DNA of 64,000 bases, from NCBI RefSeq assembly GCF_900156045.1, contig NZ_FTMX01000002.1, forward strand, positions 744,001-808,000, given 5' to 3'. The notes under the pieces are model-generated. The model saw only the letters and a list, made by a program, of their open reading frames with translations, was not told where the DNA came from and searched no databases. Positions 42,879 through 52,705 of this stretch are shown piece after piece. Source of the stretch: Peribacillus simplex (lineage in GTDB: Bacteria > Bacillota > Bacilli > Bacillales > DSM-1321). Position 1 is the first letter of the stretch. Every line of letters begins with the position of its first letter. The translations under genes were made by a program, and so were the position numbers.

Positions 42879-43760
42879 TTATTTTTTATGACGCTTTGCA
42901 TAGCCACAGCGTTTACATAATTCTTCAACTGCACATCTTCTTGAAAAACCATCGTACATATTTTTCGCCCGTTCACCATTTAAAATGTCTTCAAGTGATG
43001 TTTCGAATATATTTCCAAGCGGTATTTTCCCTTCACTATCCAAGCAACAAGGGACTACTGTACCATCCACCAAGATGCCTAACTGATCTCTAAGTGCATA
43101 GCAGAAAATATTTTCATCGATAATGTCACGGTCCAATTCCGGCCACTCGAATTTTTCGGCCATGTTTATATAAACGCGGTCCTTCAGCTTAATATTATTC
43201 TTTTGCTGAAGAGCTTCACTTAAGCGGATGTCCAATGAAAGCTTCTCCTCCAGCATGCTAAGAATATCGTCGTTCAGGCCATTACTCGCTTTTAATTCAG
43301 CCGTATCCATATTCCATAAACGGATGGCACAAATCACTTCACTTTTTTCATTTGCTTCATTTATGAAATCGGCAATATTACTGACATAAGAATCAAGACT
43401 ATTGCTCGTATCGTTTGCCTCAAAGCTATGAAGTGAAATATTCACCTGCCGAAGGGCTTTTTTGGAGAGGAGCTTGTCTTTGACCTTTTGAATCAAAGTT
43501 CCGTTCGTTGTAATATTAACCTTCAGGTCATTTTCAGCACTGATATCCAGGAATGTACCCAAATTTTTATTTAAAAATGGTTCACCCATCAGATGAAAAT
43601 AAATATGATCGGTGTGTGGTTTGATTTTCTTGATTACATCCGTAAATCCTTCAGGATCCATGAATTTCAGGGTCCTTTGCAAGCTGGAACTTGGACAAAA
43701 ATTACACTTCAAATTACATATATTCGTAATTTCCACATAAACTTTCTTAAACTTTCTCAT
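42879..43760 (-). CDS. Radical SAM / SPASM-domain protein
   Basis: 293 residues. The SAM-binding 4Fe-4S motif C-x3-C-x2-C is at Cys15, Cys19 and Cys22 (ICNLKCNFC), followed by the radical SAM barrel (HLMGEPFLNKN, ITTNGTL). The C-terminal SPASM-like domain has DGTVVPCCLDSEGKIPLGNI and C-x5-C-x2-C near RRCAVEELCKRCGYAK, which would hold an auxiliary cluster. Such enzymes often mature ribosomal peptides or carry out anaerobic modifications. No precursor peptide or transporter is visible beside it, so the substrate is open. Confidence 0.9.
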   Translation of the reverse strand: MRKFKKVYVEITNICNLKCNFCPSSSLQRTLKFMDPEGFTDVIKKIKPHTDHIYFHLMGEPFLNKNLGTFLDISAENDLKVNITTNGTLIQKVKDKLLSKKALRQVNISLHSFEANDTSNSLDSYVSNIADFINEANEKSEVICAIRLWNMDTAELKASNGLNDDILSMLEEKLSLDIRLSEALQQKNNIKLKDRVYINMAEKFEWPELDRDIIDENIFCYALRDQLGILVDGTVVPCCLDSEGKIPLGNIFETSLEDILNGERAKNMYDGFSRRCAVEELCKRCGYAKRHKK

Positions 43761-43929
43761 TTTCTAATACCCCTACAATCAAGCTTATTGTTTCAATCTG
43801 ATACTAACTATACTGGTTAGCTGCTCATAAATGCAATGAAAACTTCATGGCAACTGAACGGATGTGAATCACTTTCCATTGGCAACCAAACCGGTATCCA
43901 CCATTTTCCGGACAACCTAAAAGAAATCA

Positions 43930-43962
43930 GAAAAAAACATCTTCTCGAGGTGAAGATGTCCG
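43930..43962 (-). terminator. Terminator of the DUF3889 gene
   Basis: ACATCTTC and GAAGATGT form the stem; on the minus strand seven T follow. Confidence 0.8.
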
Positions 43963-43999
43963 GTAAGATGCATACCTTAATTTCCCGCTTGTTCTGAGC

Positions 44000-44320
44000 T
44001 CACTTTCCTTTTTGCTCCGTGACCTTCAAACTAAGTAATTTTTCATTTTTCAAATCATGTTGTACGGTCACGATGACATTGAACTGCTGACCTTTATCAT
44101 CGACCAAAAATCTGAAATCGTCTTCGACGAGATTTTTCGATACAGTTTTTCTTCCCTTATATTCGTAATCGTTAATCTTTAATTCAGGATAATCTGCCTG
44201 TACAACTGATATCGCAATCTTTCCGTATTTTTCGTAATCGGGTTTTTGTGCCTGTGCTGAAATGGCCCCTGCTTGTATGATCAAAAAAATCCCCATTAGC
44301 ATCACGATGACTTTTTTCAA
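44000..44320 (-). CDS. Secreted DUF3889 protein (YhdC-like)
   Basis: 106 residues with a signal peptide ending near AQA-QKP (residue 25) and a small beta-rich domain: YGKIAISVVQADYPELKIND, then KNLVEDDFRFLV and FNVIVTVQHDLKNEKL. It has the size and pattern of B. subtilis YhdC. Function unknown. Same strand as the M14 gene, 49 bp away, possibly one operon. Confidence 0.78.
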   Translation of the reverse strand: MKKVIVMLMGIFLIIQAGAISAQAQKPDYEKYGKIAISVVQADYPELKINDYEYKGRKTVSKNLVEDDFRFLVDDKGQQFNVIVTVQHDLKNEKLLSLKVTEQKGK

Positions 44321-44369
44321 AATCTTTTCCTCCTCATACTTTCCGCTTAGTATTATTATGTAAAATTGT

Positions 44370-45338
44370 TCAGTTGTTATGCAGCTGGTTCGCTTCTTTT
44401 ACAAGCATGATTCCAACCAATCGATTCCTCTCCCATTCCTCAGGAAACACAGTCAACGGCGGATTTGTTTCATCCACTAAATAACTAAGTTCGATCGTCA
44501 TTCCCGGGCGGCGGAATTCAGTTATGAACCAATCCGTAAATCCGCTTCCTACCGCTTCTCTTTCCGGAAAGGTAATTTCATATCCAGTCAATTCGGCAGT
44601 CTTTTTGGCAATCCCATAATCCCTCGCCATATTTTTCCGTTTATTTTTGTAATGCCAAAAGATTTCCCTTCCTGACGTATGGTAGGAAACAGCAATAAGG
44701 GGATCGATATCCTTCGTGAAATCCGTAAGCGCTTTTACTTCAGCTGCTTCTAATGGTTTTCGGCCTTTATAAAATTGATACGTTGGTTCTGTTTCATCAC
44801 TCATGACTTCTTTCCATCCAGCCGGATACTGCCTATTCAAATCAATGCCTTTGGCGTTGGCTTTCCACCGGGACCAATCCCTGCTAAATCGGTTCATTTT
44901 CCAAACTGCAGCCTTTTCAAAAACATTTAAGTTGGAGAGATCTCCTTGCTGGATGCTAACTCCATCTGGATTCAGCATCGGGATGAACCAGATGCTCACT
45001 TCATCCAATGATTCCGTCCGGTATTCTCCAACAGGTTTGCCCGCTCGATAGGCGGCGGCATACTCTTCAAGCATGCGCATTAAGAGTATGGAACTGAGCC
45101 ATTCCCGTCCATGATGTGATCCCACCAGCAAAATCGATCTTTTTCCTTTTCCTAATTTGACTGCCTTTATATTTTTCCCTTTTTCAGTTTGCCCGATTAT
45201 TTTAACGTCCAATTCATACTGCTTTTGGATTCCTTGCAGATCCATTTCCATCTGTTCAGGGGAATACACGTCTGCCGCCAGAGCTGGTTCAGGGAAAAAA
45301 AGCAGCACCAATATTCCAATTACCATTATTTTTCTCAT
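44370..45338 (-). CDS. Secreted M14-family zinc carboxypeptidase
   Basis: 322 residues with a signal peptide ending near ALA-ADV (residue 22). Zinc ligands His76 and Glu79 in HHGRE and the third His in VSYHTSGRE; the catalytic Glu is in MTIELSYLVDE. Substrate loop DLNRQYP is conserved. It resembles gamma-D-glutamyl-meso-diaminopimelate peptidases that trim cell-wall peptides, which would suit a sporulating Bacillus, but it lacks LysM domains. Precise specificity is inferred. Confidence 0.9.
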   Translation of the reverse strand: MRKIMVIGILVLLFFPEPALAADVYSPEQMEMDLQGIQKQYELDVKIIGQTEKGKNIKAVKLGKGKRSILLVGSHHGREWLSSILLMRMLEEYAAAYRAGKPVGEYRTESLDEVSIWFIPMLNPDGVSIQQGDLSNLNVFEKAAVWKMNRFSRDWSRWKANAKGIDLNRQYPAGWKEVMSDETEPTYQFYKGRKPLEAAEVKALTDFTKDIDPLIAVSYHTSGREIFWHYKNKRKNMARDYGIAKKTAELTGYEITFPEREAVGSGFTDWFITEFRRPGMTIELSYLVDETNPPLTVFPEEWERNRLVGIMLVKEANQLHNN

Positions 45339-45470
45339 GTACTCACCTTTTATTTTTATTCAGGAAAAAAGCAACAACCGCGGTCCAAATACATCGCCAC
45401 TTATTGTAAGGAAATGTTCTGTCATATCTGAACAAAATACAAATAGCTCCTTATTAAGGGGGAGAAGAAC

Positions 45471-45713
45471 ATGAGGATTGCGGATTATGATCAGGCATTG
45501 TTTCACACACACCGTTCTGATTGGGACAGCTTGTTAGTATTGATGGTTCGAACGAAAGATCACTTTCTTTCGAAAAAAATAGAACATTTTTTGCACGCTT
45601 ACAGGTTTGAGCATGATTATCAAATCGTTCAATCCCAACTGTATGCACTGCTTCGCTATCTGGATCATGCGGCAGAACAAACAAGTGATTATTTAAGTGA
45701 ACTTCCAAGCTAA
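45471..45713 (+). CDS. yhdB: YhdB-like small protein
   Basis: 80 residues, the same length as B. subtilis YhdB, helical, His- and Tyr-rich (MRIADYDQALFHTHRSDWDS). AAGGGGGAG precedes the ATG. Soluble. Unknown function. Its place between the YhdC-like and azr (yhdA) genes matches the B. subtilis yhd neighbourhood. Confidence 0.75.
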   Translation: MRIADYDQALFHTHRSDWDSLLVLMVRTKDHFLSKKIEHFLHAYRFEHDYQIVQSQLYALLRYLDHAAEQTSDYLSELPS

Positions 45714-45844
45714 AATCAACTATAGTTTTTGCAAAATGGGAAAATTTATACAAGAGGATTAATTATCGGGGATATAACTTTGGCTGGTGAAACCCTATAT
45801 TAACAAGGAAGGGTCAGGTATTTAAATACCTGACCCCCATTTCA

Positions 45845-46372
45845 TTATTTTTTCATTGCAGTATATGCAGTTGCATACATTTTAAGCTCTTCAATCATAC
45901 CCTCTACAAGTACGGCAGACTCTTCAAATAAACCATCATTTTCGTAATCAAAGCAATGTGGATCCAGAACCAATTGTTTTGCGATCACATTTGCATAAAG
46001 GCTTCGGCCCACTGTCCTCATGGAATTCAAGGCATTGATTCCGCCTTTACCTCCGCCGGAAACAGCCAATAGTGCAACTGGTTTATGCGTGAATTGCTCA
46101 CTGCTTAGAAAATCCAAGGCATTTTTCAAGGCTCCGCTCATGGAACCATGATATTCCGGAGTGGTCAGAATTACGCCATCAGCTTCCTCGATGCTTTTCC
46201 GAAGACCTTGAATCACATCCAATTGATATTGCTCACCTTCACCTGAATATAAAGGGATTTCACTATTGCTTAAGTCGATAAGTTCCGCTCCGTATTTCTT
46301 GGATATGTAGCGTGAGGCTATCCCCGTACGTCCTTGTTTACGTGGTGAACCATTAATGATTACTAATTTCAT
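45845..46372 (-). CDS. azr: NADPH-dependent FMN azoreductase
   Basis: 175-residue flavodoxin-like protein. FMN-phosphate loop NGSPRKQGRT at 8-17, PEYHGSMSGALKNALDFLSS at about 82-101 and AVSGGGKGGINAL. The sequence is close to B. subtilis Azr/YhdA (174 residues), which reduces azo compounds and quinones with NADPH as a homotetramer. Cytosolic. Monocistronic. Confidence 0.92.
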   Translation of the reverse strand: MKLVIINGSPRKQGRTGIASRYISKKYGAELIDLSNSEIPLYSGEGEQYQLDVIQGLRKSIEEADGVILTTPEYHGSMSGALKNALDFLSSEQFTHKPVALLAVSGGGKGGINALNSMRTVGRSLYANVIAKQLVLDPHCFDYENDGLFEESAVLVEGMIEELKMYATAYTAMKK

Positions 46373-46496
46373 GAATTTATACCTCCATTATTCCCGATGT
46401 TTTCCGAGATCAGTCGCCAATACAGTATACCAAAACGGAAACGGAATTTCCTAGAATTTTGATTATTCATGCTGCTAAAAATTTGCAATCATAAAA

Positions 46497-46526
46497 AAAC
46501 GAAAGACCGAAGAAGGTCTTTCGTTT
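46497..46526. terminator. Terminator of pgcA
   Basis: AACGAAAGACC pairs with GGTCTTTCGTT around GAAGAA; poly-T lies on the minus-strand side. Confidence 0.88.
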
Positions 46527-46539
46527 AGCTTTCATGCAT

Positions 46540-48270
46540 TTAAACTAACGCCTCAATCTTGCTCATGAAATCTTCCATGACTTCCGATAACTTGGATTCA
46601 GCTTCTGGCATTGATTTACCTTGAACACCGAAATAAAATTTAATTTTCGGTTCAGTACCAGAAGGACGGAGGCAAACCCATGTACCATCTTCAAGGAAAT
46701 ACTTCAATACATTTGACTTCGGAAGCTCGATCAATTCTTCATTATTTGAAAGTAATGTACGCTTTTTGCTGCGTTGATAATCTTCTTCAGCAACGACCGG
46801 AATGCCAGCTATTCGGGAAGGAGGATTTTGACGGAATTGATTCAATATTCCAGATATCTGTTTCGCTCCCTCAATGCCCTTTAAAGTCAATGAACGCAAT
46901 CCTTCCAAGTAAAAACCGTATTTTTCAAACACATTCAGTAACCCTTCATATAGTGTCAATCCCTGCTTTTTATAATGAGCACAGACTTCAACAGCCAGCA
47001 CTGCTGCTTGAATGGCATCCTTATCACGTGCAAAGTCTTTAATCAGGTAACCATAGCTTTCTTCATATCCGAACAAAAAGCTATTTTCCCCGCTTTGATG
47101 ATACTGATTTATTTTCTCGGCGATGAACTTAAACCCGGTAAGTACATCAACCGTCTTCAAGCTATATGACTCGGCAATCGCCCGCCCGATTTCCGAAGTG
47201 ACGATGGTTTTTAAGACGACTCCATTTTGAGGAATCTTCCCTTTTTCTTTTTTCTGGGACAGTAAATAGTCCAGGAAAAGTGCACCTGTTTGATTTCCTG
47301 TCAGGACAACATATTGACCTACCTCGTTTTTCACGGCAATTCCAAGCCGATCGGCATCTGGGTCCGTTGCAATCAATAAGTCCGCTTCCACTTTGTTTCC
47401 AAGTTCGATCGCCATTTCAAATGCAGCTGGTTCCTCCGGATTTGGTGACTTAACTGTCGAAAAATCCGGATCTGGCAATTCCTGCTCCTTAACGATATGC
47501 AAATTTTGATACCCTAAGCTTTGCAGTGCCCGTCTGACGGATTTATTGGCCGTTCCATGAAGCGGTGTAAAAACGATTGACACATCTATTTCCTCGGCAA
47601 GCTGCGGATTCTCGGGAACTGTGAGCAACTCACGATTATATGCCGCATCCAATTTCTCCCCGACCATTTCGATGAGGCCCTTCGCTTTAAGGACTTCAGC
47701 TTCTTCAATCTGAATTTCAAGCTCATTTTCAATGGCATTCACGTAGCTGATCACTTGATCGGCCGCTTCAGGTGGCAATTGTGCCCCATCCGGTCCATAA
47801 ACCTTGTATCCATTATATTCAGGCGGATTGTGGCTTGCCGTGATGACGATTCCAGCAAAAGCATTCAGCTCGCGAACCGCAAATGACAATTCCGGAGTCG
47901 GACGCAGTTCATCGAATAAATAAGCCTTCACCCCAAATGTAGCCAAGGTCTTAGCTGCTTCGAGTGCAAATTCCGGGGACTTATGTCTCGAATCATAAGC
48001 GATCACAGCGCCTCTTCCTTTAGCTTCTTCCCCAAACGAAGAGATATATTGAGCCAACCCAACCGTAGCCTTCCTTACAGTGTAAAGATTCATCCGGTTC
48101 GTTCCCGCTCCGATTTCCCCACGCATTCCGCCAGTTCCAAATTCTAAATTTTTATAAAAGGCATCTTCGAGTTTTGCTTCATCCCGCTGCATTTCCTCAA
48201 GGAGGACACGTAATTCCCCATTTAAATTCTGGTACCCTGCCCAAGTGGTGTATAAAGATTTCCAGTTCAT
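46540..48270 (-). CDS. pgcA: Alpha-phosphoglucomutase (phospho-sugar mutase)
   Basis: 576 residues from the ATG at 48270, which has GGAGGAG at good spacing; an ATG at 48279 touches that site. Catalytic phosphoserine in [14 protein letters not shown] (Ser146 in this numbering), metal loop DPDADRLG, sugar-binding GYEESYGYL and phosphate-binding [12 protein letters not shown] are all intact. Interconverts glucose 1- and 6-phosphate for UDP-glucose, teichoic acid and glycolipid synthesis. Corresponds to B. subtilis PgcA (YhxB). Confidence 0.95.
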   Translation of the reverse strand: MNWKSLYTTWAGYQNLNGELRVLLEEMQRDEAKLEDAFYKNLEFGTGGMRGEIGAGTNRMNLYTVRKATVGLAQYISSFGEEAKGRGAVIAYDSRHKSPEFALEAAKTLATFGVKAYLFDELRPTPELSFAVRELNAFAGIVITASHNPPEYNGYKVYGPDGAQLPPEAADQVISYVNAIENELEIQIEEAEVLKAKGLIEMVGEKLDAAYNRELLTVPENPQLAEEIDVSIVFTPLHGTANKSVRRALQSLGYQNLHIVKEQELPDPDFSTVKSPNPEEPAAFEMAIELGNKVEADLLIATDPDADRLGIAVKNEVGQYVVLTGNQTGALFLDYLLSQKKEKGKIPQNGVVLKTIVTSEIGRAIAESYSLKTVDVLTGFKFIAEKINQYHQSGENSFLFGYEESYGYLIKDFARDKDAIQAAVLAVEVCAHYKKQGLTLYEGLLNVFEKYGFYLEGLRSLTLKGIEGAKQISGILNQFRQNPPSRIAGIPVVAEEDYQRSKKRTLLSNNEELIELPKSNVLKYFLEDGTWVCLRPSGTEPKIKFYFGVQGKSMPEAESKLSEVMEDFMSKIEALV

Positions 48271-48424
48271 CTCCAACATCTCCTCCCAAACGCCTTATTA
48301 GTAATTATTATGTATCTGCCTTACATATACAAAATTATCATATTTATTCCAATAAATGAAGTAAAGGCTCGTAATGAAAAGAACCAAATCTTGCGTTCTT
48401 CACATCACGAGCTCTTTTACCTCT

Positions 48425-49972
48425 TTATTTTTCGCCATCTTTGTAATGTAGATTGTAAACATCATGGCGTCGATCTTTCAATTGCCTTACAGTACCAGAC
48501 TGACGCTCCCGCCTTAAGATCTCCAAATCAACATCGCCAATCAGGACCATCTCAAGGTTCGGGCTGGTTTCCCCGACTATGCCGTCACGCGCAAATTCGA
48601 AATCCGATGGAGCGAAGATTCCCGATTGGGCATACTGAATATCCATATTTTCCGTTTGCGGAAGATTACCGACCGTTCCGGAAATGACGGTATAAATTTG
48701 GTTTTCCACGGCACGGGCCTGGGCACAGTAACGAACGCGCAGGTACCCTTGCCTGTCTTCCGTACAAAATGGAGTGAATATGATTTTGGCTCCCATGTCG
48801 GTAGCGATCCGGGCGAGTTCCGGAAACTCAATATCATAACAAATTTGTATGGCGATTTTTCCACAGTCCGTATCAAAGACTCGAACACGGTCACCTGCGT
48901 TAATGCCCCACCATTTTCTTTCATTTGGTGTGATATGAATTTTATATTGCTTTTCAATCGTCCCATCGCGACGGAATAAATAAGCGATATTATAGATATT
49001 GTCATCATCTTCTTTTACGAAATGGGAACCGCCGATGATATTGATGTTATACCTTACAGCTAAAGTGGTAAACAATTCAATGTACTGCTCCGTGAAATCC
49101 GACAGTTTCCGTACAGCCAAGCTTGGTGATCTTTCATTCAAGAAAGACATCAGCTGGGTGGTGAATAATTCCGGGAACACGGCGAAATCCGCATTAGCAT
49201 CCGAAGCAACGTCGGTGAAATACTCGACTTGGTTAGCGAAATCTTCGAATGAATCGATTTTACGCAGCATGTATTGCACGACGCAGATCCTTACCGGTTC
49301 TGATGTTTTATAATAACGTTTTGTTTTCGGTTGATAATCGACGTTATTCCACTCCATGAGCGTAGCATACTTATTCGATTGCAGATCATCCGGCAAATAA
49401 TTCGGATTGATCCTCATAAGCGTGAACCCATTTAAAAGCTGGAACGAAAGAACCGGATCATATATTTTATGCAATTGCACTTCTTTCACATATTCCCTTG
49501 GTAACAGTTCATCCGCATGTTTATGGTAATTGGGGATCCTGCCGCCGATAATGATGCTTTTTAAATTCAAATGAGCAACAAGTTCTTTCCTTGAATCATA
49601 TAGTCTTTGACCAATTTTCATCCTGCGGAATTTAGGATGGACCATGACCTCGATCCCATATAAGTTATAACCGTCCGGATTATGATTCGTGATGTATCCA
49701 TTATCTGTTACATCATCCCATGTATGCCGGTCATCATATTCGTCAAAATTAATAATGAGGCTGGAACATGATCCAATCACTTTTCCATCATATTCAGCCA
49801 CAAACTGTCCTTCCGGAAAAATGGCCAGATGGCTCTCAAGCTGATCTCGCTTCCAGGGAACCATTCCAGGAAAGCAACTCGACTGCAAAGCAATTATTTC
49901 ATCTATGTCTCCTAGCCTCATATTACGTATTTCCATTATTTTTTCATATTTATGCAGGTCCAAATTAGGCAT
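48425..49972 (-). CDS. yhcX: GNAT-nitrilase fusion protein YhcX
   Basis: 515 residues with two domains. An N-terminal GNAT fold (about 12-195; VHPKFRRMKIGQRLYDSR) joins a C-terminal carbon-nitrogen hydrolase (about 225-500) with catalytic Glu268 (VFPELF), Lys344 (KQYKIHIT) and Cys378 (QICYDIEFPE). Same architecture and length as B. subtilis YhcX. Likely an amidase acting on a small nitrogen metabolite; the acetyltransferase half may be regulatory. Substrate unknown. Confidence 0.93.
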   Translation of the reverse strand: MPNLDLHKYEKIMEIRNMRLGDIDEIIALQSSCFPGMVPWKRDQLESHLAIFPEGQFVAEYDGKVIGSCSSLIINFDEYDDRHTWDDVTDNGYITNHNPDGYNLYGIEVMVHPKFRRMKIGQRLYDSRKELVAHLNLKSIIIGGRIPNYHKHADELLPREYVKEVQLHKIYDPVLSFQLLNGFTLMRINPNYLPDDLQSNKYATLMEWNNVDYQPKTKRYYKTSEPVRICVVQYMLRKIDSFEDFANQVEYFTDVASDANADFAVFPELFTTQLMSFLNERSPSLAVRKLSDFTEQYIELFTTLAVRYNINIIGGSHFVKEDDDNIYNIAYLFRRDGTIEKQYKIHITPNERKWWGINAGDRVRVFDTDCGKIAIQICYDIEFPELARIATDMGAKIIFTPFCTEDRQGYLRVRYCAQARAVENQIYTVISGTVGNLPQTENMDIQYAQSGIFAPSDFEFARDGIVGETSPNLEMVLIGDVDLEILRRERQSGTVRQLKDRRHDVYNLHYKDGEK

Positions 49973-50158
49973 TTTCCTCAGACTCCTTTAATCTCTTCCA
50001 TAAGAATTATACCCCTTATTCAAAAATTAAAACAACTGAACCTACCCATGGATTTCAAAAATTGCATTGATAAATACATTCTTAATGACCGTTAAAAAGA
50101 ATATATATTTTACAGACCCCGTCCATACATACTATACTTTTCATGAGAGCAAAAAGTG

Positions 50159-50595
50159 ATGGGGAAGAGGAACCATGAACAAGACTATTTGCAATGGGGA
50201 AAACTTATTTACTGTGGCCTTGGCTGCTCCACCATTGCTATGTTTGGAAGCTTTCATTTCTCTGGAATTAAGCAAAATGAACTGTTTGCGCTCTGTTGGT
50301 ATCAGCGGATCACCACGTATCCTTTTACAATCATTTTAGGAATTGCAATCATTCGAAAAGATCATTGGATTTGCTTTTATACCATGATAGTAACAGCCAT
50401 CGGTGCATACATTTCCATATCATTATTTAGCAAAGGTTTCATTCTTTCCCAACCACACCCTTGCATGAGGAAGGGTTCCATGTACAGGACAATATAAAAA
50501 CGTATTGGTTTCATCACCATCACGTTCTAGCCTTGACTGCATTCGTCATTATTTTTTACATCGTATGGACAAGATCCAAGGAGGTTGCAGCTTAA
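50159..50595 (+). pseudogene. DsbB/BdbC-like thiol oxidoreductase, frameshifted and cysteine-depleted
   Basis: The first part encodes YLQWGKLIYCGLGCSTIAMF and NELFALCWYQRITTYPF with three membrane helices, clearly BdbC-like around CWYQR. The first Cys of the C-x-x-C pair is Phe (FALC instead of CELC). The frame then ends after SLFSKGFILSQPHPC. The remainder, in another frame, reads PTTPLHEEGFHVQDNIKTYW and VLALTAFVIIFYIVWTRSKE, giving the fourth helix but no second Cys pair. GGAAGAGG fits an ATG at 50174 that is out of phase, so a second lesion near the start is possible. Its stop overlaps the next gene's ATG. Confidence 0.75.
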
Positions 50596-51065
50596 TGAAA
50601 AAAATGGCTATATTTTTAGTGATAATCGTCGCCCTTTTTGTCCTGATGGGCGTTTTTACAAACATGAAAAAAGAAGAAAAATCAAAAGGAAATCCATACG
50701 GCAAGGATAAGCTTAAACCTGCCACTGTCGATCAGCTGGATGACCCCAATTATCAAAATTTGATCCTTCCCGTAGAGTTGGAGCAGGACCTCCAAGATAG
50801 TAAAGACGTGACCGTTTATTTCTATAGTCCTACGAATTCAATCAGTAAAAAAACCACACCAGTCGTGGCACCTTTGGCAGAGAAATTGGGTATTGATCTT
50901 GTTCAATTCAATCTTTTGGAGTTTGAACAAGGATGGAGCGACTATGGCATCAAAAAGACCCCGACCATCGTCCACTATAAAAATGGTGAAGAACAAGAAC
51001 GAATTGTCGGCTTTAAAGATGAAGTAACGTTCGAGAAATGGTTCGAGGACCACGATATTAATTAA
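50595..51065 (+). CDS. Membrane-anchored thioredoxin-fold protein lacking the CxxC motif
   Basis: 156 residues. An N-terminal membrane anchor (MKKMAIFLVIIVALFVLMGV) precedes a thioredoxin fold from about residue 65 (DVTVYFYSPT, FNLLEFEQGW, GIKKTPTIVHYKNGEE with the cis-Pro). At the position of the catalytic C-x-x-C the sequence is PTNSISKKTTP, so both cysteines are absent; the intact pattern would be PTCPHCKK. The protein contains no Cys at all. AAGGAGG precedes the ATG, which overlaps the upstream stop by one base. It cannot do dithiol chemistry; a binding or structural role, or decay, are the options. Confidence 0.85.
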   Translation: MKKMAIFLVIIVALFVLMGVFTNMKKEEKSKGNPYGKDKLKPATVDQLDDPNYQNLILPVELEQDLQDSKDVTVYFYSPTNSISKKTTPVVAPLAEKLGIDLVQFNLLEFEQGWSDYGIKKTPTIVHYKNGEEQERIVGFKDEVTFEKWFEDHDIN

Positions 51066-51071
51066 GGATGG

Positions 51072-51130
51072 AAAAAATGAGCCGGCCCTAACGGAAATGC
51101 TTCTCCCGTTATAGCCGGCTCATTTTTTTT
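51072..51130. terminator. Terminator after the thioredoxin-fold gene
   Basis: AAAATGAGCCGGC and GCCGGCTCATTTT form a long stem with eight T, enclosing a second small hairpin (AACGG and CCGTT). Confidence 0.9.
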
Positions 51131-51133
51131 GCC

Positions 51134-51553
51134 TTATACTAAATATTGATTCGCCACTTGAATGTCCATCATCTGCATATCATTATTCGCTTCATGGTTA
51201 ATACTTGAAAAATGGTCATAATAAAAGGGGAAGAATATTCCGCATTCATTCAATAGAGTGATGTTATGTTGGAACAGTTCTTCAGATTTAGATTCCATCA
51301 TTATAAAATCTTCTCTCTTCTGTTTGTCTAATATCGACAAAAGGACTTGAAGACATGTCATTACTTGAAATGCGTCTCTTAATGTTGCCAAGTAAGTAAC
51401 AGAACTTTGATTGGGCTTTAAAACGCCAATCTCGCGAAAATGAAGGATTTCACTTTCCGTAAAGTATTTTGGAAATACAGATTCGTAGAAACGAGAAACG
51501 AGACTCGCTATTTCTTGCTCTTGTTCTTCAGTTGAAGAAAAGACCGTCTTCAC
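51134..51553 (-). CDS. yhcU: DUF5365-family protein YhcU
   Basis: 139 residues from a GTG at 51553 with AAGGTGG 8 bp upstream; a GTG at 51565 overlaps that site. Helical, soluble, starting VKTVFSSTEEQEQEIASLVS and ending MMDIQVANQYLV. The length, pattern and position next to yhcT match B. subtilis YhcU. Function unknown. Confidence 0.8.
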   Translation of the reverse strand: MKTVFSSTEEQEQEIASLVSRFYESVFPKYFTESEILHFREIGVLKPNQSSVTYLATLRDAFQVMTCLQVLLSILDKQKREDFIMMESKSEELFQHNITLLNECGIFFPFYYDHFSSINHEANNDMQMMDIQVANQYLV

Positions 51554-51785
51554 TAAAAAAACCACCTTTTTTCAGATCCGTTAGACCTATCTATTATATG
51601 TATATTCTAGGACAAGCGATTTCTTTCCCAATAGAATAACATAAATTTTGTAAAAAATATGTGGTAATTTCCACCACGGGAATTTCAGCAATAGGTCTAA
51701 GGTTACTTTTTTCATGAATCATCTTTAATTATTATATATTTTTTTCATTTAATTAAAACCAAAGTAGTCGAAAGTAGGAGTTTAA

Positions 51786-52697
51786 TTGGATAATTTTAAA
51801 ATAAACAACCAACATTTAATAATTAATGTTCTCCAAAGTTGGAATGGATTAACATTGGAAAAGCTTTTTAGGGAGCGGTGGATGGCCCCCAAAAAATTAG
51901 TCCATGAATGGAGGATGAGTAAAGAAGTGACAGTGAACGGGAATTCCGTCACATGGTCAACTATTCTTAATGAAGGAGATTCGATCGGCATCCCTTTATT
52001 GGATCACTCTGAAAATGAAACAGTTAAAGCGGCAGACTTAGGAATTTCCATCATATATGAAGATGATGTGTTGTTGATAGCCAATAAACCGGCTGGAATG
52101 GATACTCACCCTTCTCAACCGGGTGAAGCACAATCCCTCATCAACGGAGTGGCGCACCATCTTCAAAAAACCGGCCAGTCCTGTATGATCAAGCATATTC
52201 ATAGACTTGATAAAGATACCACCGGGGCGGTCCTTTTTGCCAAAAACCGCCTCATTGGCTCCATGCTGGATAGAATGTTGGAAGAAAGGGAAATCAAACG
52301 GACATATCTAGCTTTAGTCGAAGGAAACATTAAAAAGAATAAAGGCGAAATCAAAGAAAAAATTGGCCGCGACCGACACCATGCCACGAGACGAAGGGTT
52401 TCCCCTACAGGCCAGACGGCAGTCACCCATTATCAGGTAATTAATCATGATCCCAAGAAAAACTTGACGCTCATCAGCTGTACACTGGAAAGCGGCCGAA
52501 CCCATCAAATCAGGGTGCATTTCAGTCATTTGAATCACCCCTTGGCCGGAGATACCTTGTATGGCGGAAAAAAGACATTTCCACGGCAAGCCCTGCATGC
52601 AAGGAAAATCGAATTCGTCCACCCCATTTCAGAAAAAAAAATGAGCATTGAAGCTCCTTTCATTGATAAACCTGAAATATTCGATGTCACCAATTAA
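51786..52697 (+). CDS. yhcT: RluA-family pseudouridine synthase YhcT
   Basis: 303 residues from a TTG with AGGAG 5 bp upstream. An N-terminal S4-like RNA-binding region (about 14-68) precedes the RluA catalytic domain. Catalytic Asp142 in HIHRLDKDTTGAVLFAKN; SGRTHQIRVHF and GDTLYGG are present. Isomerises uridine in rRNA or tRNA; the site is not predictable. Divergent from yhcU as in B. subtilis. Confidence 0.93.
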   Translation: MDNFKINNQHLIINVLQSWNGLTLEKLFRERWMAPKKLVHEWRMSKEVTVNGNSVTWSTILNEGDSIGIPLLDHSENETVKAADLGISIIYEDDVLLIANKPAGMDTHPSQPGEAQSLINGVAHHLQKTGQSCMIKHIHRLDKDTTGAVLFAKNRLIGSMLDRMLEEREIKRTYLALVEGNIKKNKGEIKEKIGRDRHHATRRRVSPTGQTAVTHYQVINHDPKKNLTLISCTLESGRTHQIRVHFSHLNHPLAGDTLYGGKKTFPRQALHARKIEFVHPISEKKMSIEAPFIDKPEIFDVTN

Positions 52698-52705
52698 ACT
52701 GAATA

